Positions 36,402 to 47,240 of a DNA stretch of 64,000 bases are shown piece by piece. The position numbers were made by a program, and so were the translations under genes. Positions within the stretch are counted from its first letter, which is position 1. Every line of letters starts with the position of its first letter. The notes under the pieces were generated by a model. The model worked only from the letters and a program-made list of their open reading frames with translations. It ran no database searches and was not told the origin of the DNA. This stretch comes from Galeruca laticollis (Eukaryota; Arthropoda; Insecta; Coleoptera; Chrysomelidae), in contig OY998175.1 in assembly GCA_963921935.1 (NCBI GenBank), forward strand, positions 163,368,809 through 163,432,808, in the 5' to 3' direction.

Positions 36402-37680
36402 CTAGCTCGTCATCCAGCCTACTTCCTTGAAGTAGGCGATAACGTCGCCTGAATTAAGTTCCCTCATATTGGCGTATGTTAGCCTGTACTCGCCGAATAC
36501 TTGAAACCTAAATTGAGAGAGTGTCTGACATTCGCAAAGAATGTGTTCGACAGTCTCATCTTCATGTTCACATCCTCTACAAAGTGGGGTGTTAGATAAA
36601 CCCAGTCTGTGAAGGTGTTTTCGTAGGTGGCAGTGACCAGTCAGAATTCCCGTGATTGTTCGTAGGTTCCGCCTGTTCATAGTCACGTATTTTTTGGCTA
36701 CTTTGCTGTCCGGGTACTGTAGCAGTTCCTTGGCAAGCCTGCAGCCTTCTGCGTCGTCCCATCTACCCTTAAACTTATTAAGGGAGTGTTCCTTTAATAG
36801 GTCGGCCGTTGCTGACGCCGATAGACCAATGAAAGTGCCAGGTCCCAAGAGTTTTTGGGAGGCTGCCTTCTTGGCTAGCGAGTCTGCAATACGGTTTCCT
36901 TTCGATTTCTCATGGCCCTTGATCCAGCCTAAAGTGACCGTGTTGTTGTTACAGGCTTCGATTAAGGCCATGTGACATTCTAGTATTAGGCCTGATGTAA
37001 TACGTGGTCTGTTCAGGGCTAGTAGTGTTTGTCTACTGTCCGTAAGGATGTATATATTATTACCTGTGGTTTTCCTTTTGGTAATCTCTTTAGCAGCGAT
37101 GCAGATAGCAGTGAGCTCTGTTTGAGCAACACCTGCATTGCAGCCCATTGCTTATGTTTATGTTTAGATTCAGGGATCGGGAAAAAATACCACATCCTGA
37201 GCCTACATTGGATTTAGACTCATCTGTGAAGATGCGGATTGCGCCTTCTTCCAATAGGTCTTGTGAGTTGTTTTTAAAGATTACCTTGTAGGGCCTGTTG
37301 AAGGCATATCGCGGTGGAATCGAGTCCGTATTGGCCTGCAGCAGTGGGATCTCCCTGATGGCCTCATGTCACAAGTTACGTCTCAGTTTACCGGATCCTA
37401 CATCAGGTTGTATACCAGTAGAGCGCAGACGTGCCATGGTCATCAAAACAACCTCCTTGATGTATATGTCAAGGGGAGTGAGACCGAGGATTACCTCCAT
37501 AGCTCTTGTTGGTGTGGTTCTCATGCCTCCTGTTGTGTTGAGGCATGCTGTTCTTTGGATTTGGTCCAGTTTACAGACGACTGTCAGCTGGTTTGCCTTA
37601 GCTCCCCAGGCAATCGCACCATACGTTAGCATAGGTCTGATGATGGCAGTGTAGATCCAGGCAGCAACCTTAGGTGACAT
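36402..37680 (-). pseudogene. LOA ORF2 C-terminal part with RNase H
   Basis: The frame from 37680 gives MSPKVAAWIYTAIIRPMLTY, GAIAWGAKANQ and RRNL, then a TGA at about 37367, and continues HEAIREIPLLQ and PYKVIFKN. RNase H begins IRIFTDESKSN (first catalytic Asp). After a frameshift near 37150 come AQTELTAICIA, ILTDSRQTLLAL (Asp) and WIKGHEKSKGNRIADSLAK. The region ends with CRGCEHEDETVEHILCEC, the Cys/His motif common after such RNase H domains, and stops at 36402. Confidence 0.92.
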
Positions 37681-40379
37681 TCCCCAGGTGCGGCCGATGG
37701 TTCTACGACACTGCTCATAAGAAATATATGCTTTTTATTTTCTAAGTGGGAGTTCCATGTTAACTTATTGTCAAAGGTGACCCCTAAATATTTCACCTCT
37801 GAAAAGAAATTAAGTTTGGTATCCAGGAGCTTTGGGGCTTGATGTTTTGCAAGCTTCCTTTTTTTCGTGAAGAGGACCATCTCAGTCTTTTTTGGATTTA
37901 TTGACAGCGAATGGTCTCTGCACCATTGTTCTATGATATTGAGGGCCTCCTGCATTAAAGCGCAGAGTGTCTTCTCGAATCTTCCTGTTAGCAGAATCAC
38001 TAAGTCATCTGCGTATGCTATTGTGTAGTAGTTGTTATCATTGAGGTGGCTGACCAAGGAGTCTAAGACCATGTTCCATAGTAGTGGGGAGAGCACCTCT
38101 CCCTGTGGACAACCTTTTACAACCAAGCCTCTGATGGTTACATCATCTACACTGATTTTGATTGCTCTTTTTGAGAGCATGTTATATATCCAGCCATTTA
38201 TGGTTTGGGGGATATTCTTATTGGAAAGTGCATTTGTTATTTTAGGAAAGGTGGTTCTATCAAATGCGCCTTCTATGTCTATGAATACACCCAGGGTGGA
38301 CTCCTTATTTTCCAACGATTTCTCGATGCGGCCCGCCACGAGATGAAGAGCCGAATCCGTGGATCTCCCTGGAGTGTATGCATGTTGATTTGGATGCAGT
38401 GGATTTCGTGTTATCACCACATCTCTTATGTATCGTTCGCACAGCCTCTCTAAAGTCTTCATTGTAAACGATGTGAGGCTAATGGGTCGATATGCTTTTG
38501 GGATGGAATAGTCCATTCTTCCTGGTTTTGGTATGAACACAACTTTGACTTCTCTCCAACCTTTTGGAATATACCTCAGTGCCAGTGAGGATCTGAGGAT
38601 TCCTACCAGGTGCGGCATTAGTTCATCCAGGCCCCACTGAAGTAGGGCTGGATAAATGCCGTCCGTTCCCGGGGATTTAAAGGGGGAGAAGCCTAAGATG
38701 GCCCACCTCAGTCTGTCCGCGTCGACGATCTGTCGTGATAAACGCCAGTCATCGTCCGTCGGGTAGTGATTCTCCTCATCCTCCCAGGCCGCCGTATTTG
38801 TGGTTCTGGAGTCAGGGAAGTGAGTTGACATCAATAATTGTAGACTTTCCTTTAGGTAGGCAGTTTTAGAGCCATCCTCTCTGGTTAGTATACCGATATG
38901 ACGGTGGGGATCTTTTGAGAGGGCTTTTTGGAGTCTAGCTGCTTGGGGGAAATCCTCGATTTCCTCGCAGTAGATTCTCCATGCCTCTCTTTGCTTTTGT
39001 CTGATGACTTTTTTATACTCTTTGAGGTGAGACTTGTATGAGTTCCAATCCTCTTTGAGTTTTGTTCTTTTTGCCTTATTGGAAGATTTCCTCGCCGTCC
39101 CCCTGAGCTGGCTAATCTCATGGCACCACCACGAAGTGGAGGCTCCATCGAGATCGATCCGCCTGAGAGGGCAAGACATCTTGTAGGCATTAATAATGGA
39201 GTTTCGAATTGTTTCATGATAACTTTCCAAATCTCCTTTATTGTTGGGCAACACATCCTCGACTCCTCGCAGATCCCCTTTCAAGCAGTGGACATATTTT
39301 GTCCTATTCGTTTTCCTGGGGTCGCGAGTCATTGTGGAGGTTGTGAGCGCAAGTTTTATTTCGACTTTTATCCAGCGGTGGTCCGACATTGAAATATCGT
39401 CGGATACATGCCAGCCGGAGATTTTATTCGAAGTATTAATAGTAGATAGGGTAATATCTATTCGCGTTTGACTACGAGAGTTAATAAAAGTTGGTTCAGT
39501 ACCTCTATTTAGAATGCAAAGATTCTTGTTAGTTATATAATCATAAAAAGACTTACCTCTAGTGTTAATATCTTTGCTGCCCCAGCTTACATGGTGAGAG
39601 TTTGAATCGCAGCCTATTACCAGTTCAAGCTTCTGGGTGAGACAGTATTCCACAAGGTCCTCCAGCTCCTTAGTTGGTGGTGGTTTAGCTGCGTCTGAGG
39701 GGAGGTATGCGGATGCCAGTATTAACACTTTCTTTTGACCTTTCTGTGCATATTCAACCTTCACTACCGTTAGGTCGGAGGACGAAAAATGCGTCAGTGG
39801 GTAGGTCTTGAAATTTCTAGGGACGTATATGGCCGTCCTAGGTTGCTGATTGCTTGGAAAGCTGAAAATTAAACCTTTTGGATTATTTAGACCCATGATT
39901 TTGGTTTGTCTTATCCAGGGTTCTTGGATAAGTGCTATTGTGTCCTGCATCACATCCAGGTGGCGGCAAAGTGTTGCCGAAGCCACCTTTTTGTGTTGAA
40001 GGTTGCACTGTATGAATCTTACCTTTTCATTGTCCATCTCGGCTTGATGGTGGTGAGATGGATATTTCTTTCTGGCCATCTCCACTTCCTCACTTGGAGG
40101 TGTGTTGACGTCGCCTGTACCCTGGCTTAGAGCTGTTAGTTCTGCCAGGAAAGTGTCAGTCGCCATCTTGGAGGATGGTTCGACAGTCTCCGCAGAAGCA
40201 ACAGCTTCTTGGAGTTCCTCGGGTGGGAGAGGGGGGTCCGTGCTCGATCCCTTCCGTTCCAGGTCCAGTTTCTTTGTTTTGACAATCAATGAGGTGAACG
40301 CGTAGCTCATCCTCATTGATCGTTTTTTTAGGTCCTTTGGGGTTGACCTTTGCTTCGTGGTGGAAGGAAAACCATGCAT
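37626..40379 (-). pseudogene. LOA ORF2 endonuclease-RT, 917-residue open part
   Basis: Endonuclease motifs: RFIQCNLQ (Asn 126), LIQEPW (Glu 153), SAYLPSD, VIGCDSNSHHVSWGS, RIDITL and SDHRWI (residues 332-337), all present. RT: SPGTDGIYPALLQ, FIPKPG, AYRPISLTSF, VFIDIEGAFDR (catalytic Asp near 701), GCPQGEVLSPLLW (usually GG) and YADDLV (789-794). The last ~35 residues are out of frame: a one-base change in an A-rich run near 37735 moves the true reading to the frame that ends at 37369. Where it starts is uncertain; the ATG at 40379 overlaps ORF1. Confidence 0.93.
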
Positions 40380-41205
40380 CCACCCGAAGGTCTAAGTTTT
40401 GTTTGTCCAGCCGGCGCAGCACATCCTCTTTGTCACCCAGGTCAGCGTGAGCTTCGCTGGGGACCCAGAGGGTGGCTTTTGTCAGCTGGGGGAGGTTGTC
40501 GACGTGCACCACGTCGAGCTTAGCCTCCTTCCACGGTTTCAGTTTTGAAACTGTATTTCTTAGCCACTCTAGCGTTTCGTCATTATCGCAAGTGACTCTG
40601 AGTATTTCACCAGAGTGCGACCATGACCTGAAAGTAGGTGGCTGTTTCAGACTGCTGGAGACGGACATAAGGGTTATGTCCAAAGCCTCCATTAGTTGTT
40701 TTTTGATTAGGTCTCCATTATCGGTAATTATTTTACCGTATGGATCGGCCTTATCTATAATGGCTACGCGTAAGTGGCTGGTAGCTGCTTCGCTGTAGCT
40801 TTTATCTATGGTTTTAGCGTCCATCCGCGTCCTCTTTCCTCTTGAGGAGTTTTCCTCTGAGGTGTTGGAGCGGATGCGCTTCTTTACTTGGGGGGCGACG
40901 CGTTCCGGGCCTCTTTTGGAGGGGGAACTGCCTTCGCCATCCTTAAGTTTTTGGCCGCTGGTGCCAGGTTTAGAGAGGGAGGGTCGAGTGGCGCTAGTGG
41001 TATCTGTAGAGACGCCAGCTTGCTGCCTCGCTTTCCTCCTTCTCTTTACCTCAGCACCGCAGATTCTTTTTCCTCGACGGTGCTTTGGTGGAGGTGAGCG
41101 TTCTCGCTCATCCTCCGGTTTTTGTTTTTCTTTTGTTTCTTTTTGGTCCATTTTGGTCCCACGAGTAGCTAGGGAAATGTTCGTCATCTTGGCAGAGCCC
41201 CGCAT
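40156..41205 (-). CDS. LOA ORF1, 349 aa, DUF4780-like
   Basis: The frame is intact. The N-terminal third is basic and rich in Lys, Arg and Ser (nucleic-acid binding). About residues 130-260 match the DUF4780-like fold seen in insect LOA ORF1s as I know it: GEILRVTCDNDETLEWLRNT, PWKEAKLDVVHVDNLPQ and TKATLWVPSEA. The C-terminal region has CCFCGDC. ORF1 overlaps the start of ORF2 by about 224 bp in a different frame. Its likely job is RNA binding and element RNP assembly. Confidence 0.85.
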   Translation of the reverse strand: MRGSAKMTNISLATRGTKMDQKETKEKQKPEDERERSPPPKHRRGKRICGAEVKRRRKARQQAGVSTDTTSATRPSLSKPGTSGQKLKDGEGSSPSKRGPERVAPQVKKRIRSNTSEENSSRGKRTRMDAKTIDKSYSEAATSHLRVAIIDKADPYGKIITDNGDLIKKQLMEALDITLMSVSSSLKQPPTFRSWSHSGEILRVTCDNDETLEWLRNTVSKLKPWKEAKLDVVHVDNLPQLTKATLWVPSEAHADLGDKEDVLRRLDKQNLDLRVDAWFSFHHEAKVNPKGPKKTINEDELRVHLIDCQNKETGPGTEGIEHGPPSPTRGTPRSCCFCGDCRTILQDGD

Positions 41206-41532
41206 GCCAGGGAAAGGCTGTTTTGCAAGGGGGTGTCGCCTGGTACCCCCAGGGGGACGTTCGTGGTCGCATTCCCTGCGGCCATTCAGCCATCGGCACG
41301 TTCCTCACACCTTAGCTTGGGTTGTTGGAGTGTCATTTGGTTGGTCAACACTGCTGTCACTGATGACCAACAGTGCTAACGTATCCAGCGGTGCCACGAG
41401 GAGGCAGACACTCGATGGTTGCATTTCTCCATTGGGCTGCAGAAAGCTACCTACAAGCAGACAAGCAAAGCGCATGCAAGCAAATATGCAAACCAACTAC
41501 AAAGCAATGGCCAACTTACAACCAACCCCGCC

Positions 41533-41845
41533 TATACATTTGTTCATAAGCTTGAACCTTCCCCACCCATTATTTGAAGAATAATGGCAAAAAATCTCCT
41601 TAATTAAACTTTTTCATAATCTCATCAAGATTTCTAAAATTGTATTTTTAGGACAACTTTAGTTAGTATGTTTTTTTGGAGTATTATGTTTTCGAGTGTT
41701 CATTCCACCCCTAGCAGATATTTTAGAGACTGCAAAATATTTTCCAGCAATTTTTCAGGATCACTTACCCAAAGGAAATTTTTTTGAAAGTTGTACCATG
41801 ATTCTTTTCTGAGAAGTGGCCTACGGTCGTTCTTAGTTGTTCACC
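41533..41845. mobile_element. right part of the split foldback element
   Basis: It starts with the second copy of TATACATTTGTTC (41533-41545) and then mirrors 35600-35895. Outside the arm the sequence runs to CACCCTGTACATTTC, the reverse complement of a TACAGGGTG-type end. Confidence 0.8.
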
Positions 41846-43393
41846 CTGTACATTTCAAATAAAATAGCAAAATAAGCAATAAAGGATTTAAAACATTTAT
41901 TCACTATTAATGAACAGTACACAGTAAATTTGAAAAAAACAGGTACAAAATTAGAAAAAAAAATATCTTGTCCAGGAATCCAACCTAAAAAAAATAAAAT
42001 TGTGTAAGCATATTACATAACAAGTGTGGAAAGTGGAAACTATTGAACGCATTCAGTGAAAGCAAGAAATAAAAAGGGTATATTAATCTTTAGTTGTAAT
42101 AACGTAACATACTTTGAAACTGAATTAATAAAGTTTAACGGATACACATACATTACAGCTAGTTTACAAAAATTTATTAGAATAGTTTTTTAATAATATT
42201 AAAACTAATAAAAATTTTACACCATAAAGATTTTATGAAACATTACATTAAATCAACAGAAATCCAATCTGATTAAAGAAAATTCTATCGTTTACTTACG
42301 GTTACTTTTTCTAACGCAAGAGTCGTTGTTACGAGTGCCTCAACCATTCCATAACGTACACTTCAAAGTCCTTATCTGTGAAACATTTAAAGGTGTTCTG
42401 AACAGCAGCTAATAAAACAATTACTTTAGATCAAATTGTGCCCATGGAGACCTTTGATCGATCATCATAAACTACATCCAACTTGATTTTCAGCCAATTG
42501 ACTGGGACCCATTTTCCATAAGATACATGCGGGGTTCTTCAAAGGAATAATAACATATTTTATTTCGAGAAGTGACTTTTCATGATTTACCTTCTATTAC
42601 ATGCCACACTCCGTTTGGCAGGTAAATTCAGGTGTGCCATGAAAATTCATACTTCTTTTCTCTCTAAAATAATATACTCTTCTCATCTTGTTATTTTCAT
42701 CCTGGAACATATTGTATATTAACATCATGGAATTGTAACTTAATGAAAACTAAGCATTATTAATATACTGTATACAATAAAAACTACTTAGGAAGAACAG
42801 ATATGAACACATTATAAGTTAAATGAGTTTATAATTAATTGTATCCAATTGAGTATCCAATAGCTGTGTTTCTACAATAATAAATAATTGAATTCTGTTT
42901 GTTGACTGGAGCATTCAGTTACATATTCTTCAACTAGATTAATATAGGTACCATTGTAAGTGACACCTACAGCTTATTTATTGTATTGAGTGTATTTTCA
43001 AATGGAAATGAGCTTTTTAACAGAAATTTCTGTTTTTAAAGTCTTAAACATTAATTGTTTACAAGAATTGTTAGTATAAATGTTAAAATTTTCTAAACCT
43101 GCAAAACTATATTGATGGCCAAGGCTACTACTACAAAAACTAGAGCTAGAGATACTTAATTCAATATTCTTTGTACTGTTTAATACAATATCTGTATCAG
43201 ACTATCTGAAATAGTTACTCCCCTTCACATAATTATCAACTATTTGTTTTTTATTTTATTTGGGTTAGTAGCTTCTGAAACATCTTGAACATTGCAAAGA
43301 TTTTCTTCTAGATTCAAATCTCTGCCAACATTATGATCATGTTTTATTATTAATAATAATATCTACCCTATTGCAATATTAAGTTTTTTGTAG
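41846..43393. other. AT-rich spacer with weak coding-like remnant
   Basis: Mostly AT-rich. On the minus strand, about 42310-42500 reads VPVNWLKIKLDVVYDDRSK and, beyond a stop, AAVQNTFKCFTDKDFEVYVM, which looks protein-derived but matches no family I can name. Confidence 0.4.
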
Positions 43394-43849
43394 GGTATAA
43401 TCATAGAGATAGAAAAGAGAGGAGACGACATCCAGTGTTAGGTTCCATATGTACACGTGGAATCAGTAGGCGTGGCTAAGTGTGGTACACAACGTATTTC
43501 TGCACCGAACCGGATTTGATATTTTTCGAAATATGAATTTTTAGTATCGATAATCGATGTAATTCAGTAAATCCTTTTTAATATTGATTGGTTCAGTTAT
43601 AACGTAAGTTTTTAAGCCTCATAGCGATGTGATTTTGTCATATACCAAAGGCAACGTTTTAATTAGCACCAAAATATCAATTTTTGCCTACTTCATTCTC
43701 TTCTTGTGACTGGACTACAGGTAGGAACGTATAAAAAACCAATGAAGAAATAAATTAATCTATTTAAAAAAACACATATTTTTAACTTTAGCTGCTAGTA
43801 AATTATAGGTACAGTGCACGAAATATTTACTGCCCCCTAAATAACACAA

Positions 43850-46062
43850 GTTTGTTTTGCTGATGTCTAATACTATCTGTCTGACCTTTTTTACTATAAT
43901 AAAACATTCTAACACCAATATATTTTTTGGCGACAGCTTTTATCAGCAAAGCTCTATGGTTATCTAAAACTGATTGATCATAACTGTGGTCAATTCATTT
44001 TTCAAAAACATTTTCATTTGCGAAATGTTTTAAGGTTGAAATTATACACGGTTCTATTGATGATAATTTATAATTATTTGCAATCAATCTATTTTTCAAC
44101 GTTTTTTCACAAACAAAACAAATATCTAGAACATCAGTTGAAGGATAATTATGTCCTCCTTTATTTTTTTATTTATAAATGAATACAAATAATCGTTTTT
44201 TTGTCATTGTAAAGTACATCAACACAATTTTGGCAATTAATTGCTTTCCTTAAAGCTTGTATTACATACCCAGCAATGTATGTTATGATATGCTTAGAGA
44301 ACTCGGAGGGAGTATTAGGATCAATTGCATAATCATGATCCGATTTGTTATCAAGGGTAATCTCTCTCTCCGTCTGATTGTCATCACCAAATGATCTATA
44401 AAATGTAGATGATTTATTAATTTGGTTCATTATAGCATCTGATTTTAAAATATTCAATTCTTCAAGCGGTATGCAATTACCTCGAAAAGTGTCCTGTAAC
44501 TCTACATGGAAAAGAATTTTTTTATATGCAGATTGGAACTGGCGAGCATTGGGGTTATTATTAAAGCCTCCTTGAGATCGAATAGATCCAAAGAAAAGTT
44601 CAATATGATCTTGACTAAGTTTATGAAAGGGTAAAAACTTTAAAATTTCTGTATGATTATAAGTTTTATATAAAACTTTAAAACTGGATATACAAACTTT
44701 CAGTCCTAGAAAACCTGTATGTCTGGCAGTGTCCAAAACTAACGAATTATTCAATTTTAGTCCATCTATATACTTATCAGCATTATTTAAAAACGCCTCT
44801 ATTGTGTTAAAATTCTTTAGTGACACTAGTTTCTTAAAACTATGTTGACATAAATTTCTTGAATTAAGAATATCAAAAAGATTGTTCATAATTAAAATGA
44901 ATTCTATGGTAGCATGAGCTTTAGGAAACTGTTTGAGTTTTAAATCATTTTCACAAAAATCAATTGCATTTGCAACACTTTCGCTAAACAACTGGGTTGC
45001 CAATTTTACATTCATTTTGTTTTTGTGAAAAGCTATATGTCGATTTCGCAATTTATTGGCCAAGTGAAAACATTCAGTTTGCTGGATTTATTAAGTTCTT
45101 TGAAGTAACGCCATGAAATTGTCTCGTTTTTGTTGTTCATTAAATCACCTATATCAGCTAATGTATTTCGCACTAATTTAATCATATGTGGTGGATCTAA
45201 AAACACTACTATATCTGTATTTGTTGTTGGACGTTTAAAGGTTGTCTTTAATTTTTTGTGATCTAATGAACAACCCAAATGATTTGCCATTGCTAAATTG
45301 CTTGGTGGACCATCAAATGTCAAACTGATCACATCAATACCTACTTCATGGCATTTTTGAAGGCACTGTAATATTAAACCCTTCTTTTGGTCACCTGTCA
45401 AGCTATCAATTAAAAAATAGGCTACTGGCATCTTCCAGTGGCCATTAACACAATTGAGTAAAAATACTAAGGCATTTTTTGCCAAAGTATTGTTAACAGT
45501 TCCTATTGCCATATCCACATAGCCATAACATCTATCTTTGGAAGGAACCCATTCCTCTTGTTGACGAATTGACATTTCATCAATAATGAGGGCACACATT
45601 ACTTTTCCTTTTTCCCCTGCAGCCTTTAATCGTAAAACATTAAATACTTCAGTAGTGAAACCTGGCTCCCCATCTGTATTTGCGTATCAGCGACATAAGG
45701 TTCTTGTGTGTGGCAGACATGTATTAAATTGAAAAAAAGGGCGGATTTCATTTAAAAAAATTGACGCTGACGTCTTCACTCAAATGTCATCCACCCCGTA
45801 TGATAAATAATTCGGGATTTTTTCATTACTGTTCATTTAGCTAATAAAGAATTTATGCGTCACTTTTTGGACACACTGTATAAGTATATGTAAATTAAAC
45901 TACAATAGTCTTCAACTATTACTGTCTAACAGACTAATGTTTGAAATATTTGTAATGCACCCCTGCATATTATCTATCTTACCTGTGGTACGTTATTCCC
46001 GAAGATTTCTTAGTATCCACGCCGTCTCGACTGGTACAACTTCTAACAGCACAAGAAACCAT
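43850..46062 (-). pseudogene. P-element transposase with THAP exon, disrupted
   Basis: Exon 1 (46062-45983) starts MVSCAVRSCTSRDG and ends GITYHR, the first half of a THAP zinc finger (Cys-x4-Cys), followed by a CAG/GTAAGA donor. The second half of THAP and the linker are missing; 45700-45885 is foreign sequence. The catalytic body resumes near 45690: GEPGFTTEVFNVLRLK, LIIDEMSIRQQ (Asp), LTFDGPPSNLAMA (Asp), VVFLDPPHMIKLVRN, then after a one-base shift near 45070 CFHLANKLRNRH, and SQDHIELFFGSIRSQGGFNN (Glu region), YIAGYV and NCQNC. A stop at 44173 and a shift lead into GGHNYPSTDVLDICF to about 43850. Transposase would cut and join element ends. Confidence 0.93.
45700..45890. mobile_element. 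small insertion or replacement inside the P element
   Basis: Between the THAP exon and the catalytic body lies sequence unlike a P intron. On the minus strand it begins ACAGTGTGTCCAAAAAGTGA, a start seen in short interspersed insect elements. Boundaries are approximate and no target duplication was found, so a deletion filled by other DNA is possible. Confidence 0.45.
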
Positions 46063-46248
46063 TTTAGTCAATTAATTAAAAGAAAAGTATCTTCAAAAAT
46101 TCAAATTACAACACCAATAACACTTAAAAACCGTCACCCCACACAATACAAACAACTTTGACATTAGTGTGGCACGAAAATGGCTGACTGAGTACGCTTT
46201 AGATCACGTGACTTTGTCTCATCTCTTTTCTATCTCTATGGGTATAAT

Positions 46249-47231
46249 GCATATCTAGGATTTGAAATATTGTGAATCGTTTTTAAAATATACTTACCAA
46301 CTAAAATATTTTAAAAGTTGAAAAAACCCTTATTTTGTGAACTCTATTATCTAATGTTAGAGTACCATTCCGCCACCTGGAATTTCAATGTACAATAGCC
46401 GATTAAATTATGGAATGAGTATTAAGTTTTAATAATTATGATTTTGGAATAGGTACTTACCGATAACAACTGTTGTTCGTCCATTATAACAAGAATTATA
46501 ACTAAGTATAGAAACTGTAGCTAAGTCGGAACTAACGGAAACGAAGACCATTTTATTCAAGTACTTTTTCTTGCCATTTCATGCTTGTCATTTGTTTCCA
46601 CAGATAAATACTGTTTGTTTTGTTCGTCAGTTCCTCTTCTGTTTTCTTCTTTTTTTTATGTTACTGTGATGTTTAATATGAGATATTACTGAGAGGTTTA
46701 TGAACTAACATCGTACAGACGTAATCGTAGGAAGTTACTAAAAATTATTTCGAAAGATGTAAAAGTAACTGCAACACATGTGATCATCTTAGAAACATGT
46801 TAATTTGTAATATTACAGTAACGTTCTGTATGTGACATTAGTGAGAAGTATAGAAATTAACATCGTATGAATGTTGCCTATATGAAGTTGCTAAAAAGAA
46901 GTTCATATGATGTGTATGTAACTGCGAATTCAAGTATTATTGTGTACATAAAAAATATGTTTTATTTGCATGACATGCTGTTAATAGAGTTGGTAATAAA
47001 ATTAAGACATCTAGGAGATATCTTATTAACGTTTTAAATGAACATCACGAAAAGTCTCTAAAAAGAACATCACAAAAAGACACTTGTTATGTTTCTTGTT
47101 TAGTGGGTAGTCAAATTGAAGGATGGATATGGATTCATTCATTATTACCTATATGAGTAGGTTGTCATTTGAGGATGCATTTTCGAAATATCTATTGTTT
47201 GAGTGATTATTCGAACATTAATTTTAGGTAA
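46249..47231. other. AT-rich spacer between P and hAT elements
   Basis: No gene seen. Two diverged copies of a module containing GATGTAAAAGTAACTGC-like or GATGTGTATGTAACTGC sequence occur near 46757 and 46909, suggesting an old duplicated repeat. Confidence 0.4.
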
Positions 47232-47240
47232 CACACTGAT

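Larger units (their letters stand above)
36310..41532 (-). mobile_element. LOA-type non-LTR retrotransposon, 5.2 kb, almost complete
   Basis: On the minus strand the element holds ORF1 (40156-41205), ORF2 with endonuclease and RT (overlapping ORF1 in another frame) and an RNase H domain at the 3' end. This layout fits LOA-group elements. The 13-bp duplication on both sides defines exact ends. A few lesions (one frameshift, one TGA, one more frameshift near the RNase H) make it non-functional, but most frames are open, so insertion is relatively recent. Confidence 0.93.
43402..46240 (-). mobile_element. P element, 2,839 bp, with TIRs and 8-bp target duplication
   Basis: The termini are inverted repeats: CATAGAGATAGAAAAGAG then AGGAGAC on the left (43402-43426), and the same with one mismatch on the right, ending 46240. 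GGTATAAT flanks both sides (43394-43401 and 46241-46248), an exact 8-bp duplication as known for P elements. The transposase runs leftwards. It carries a damaged middle, so it is a non-autonomous copy with intact ends. Confidence 0.95.

Noticed and set aside
40808..41584. 258-residue open frame on the + strand
   Set aside because: Antisense shadow of LOA ORF1 and its leader; GC-rich third positions on the other strand keep it open by chance.
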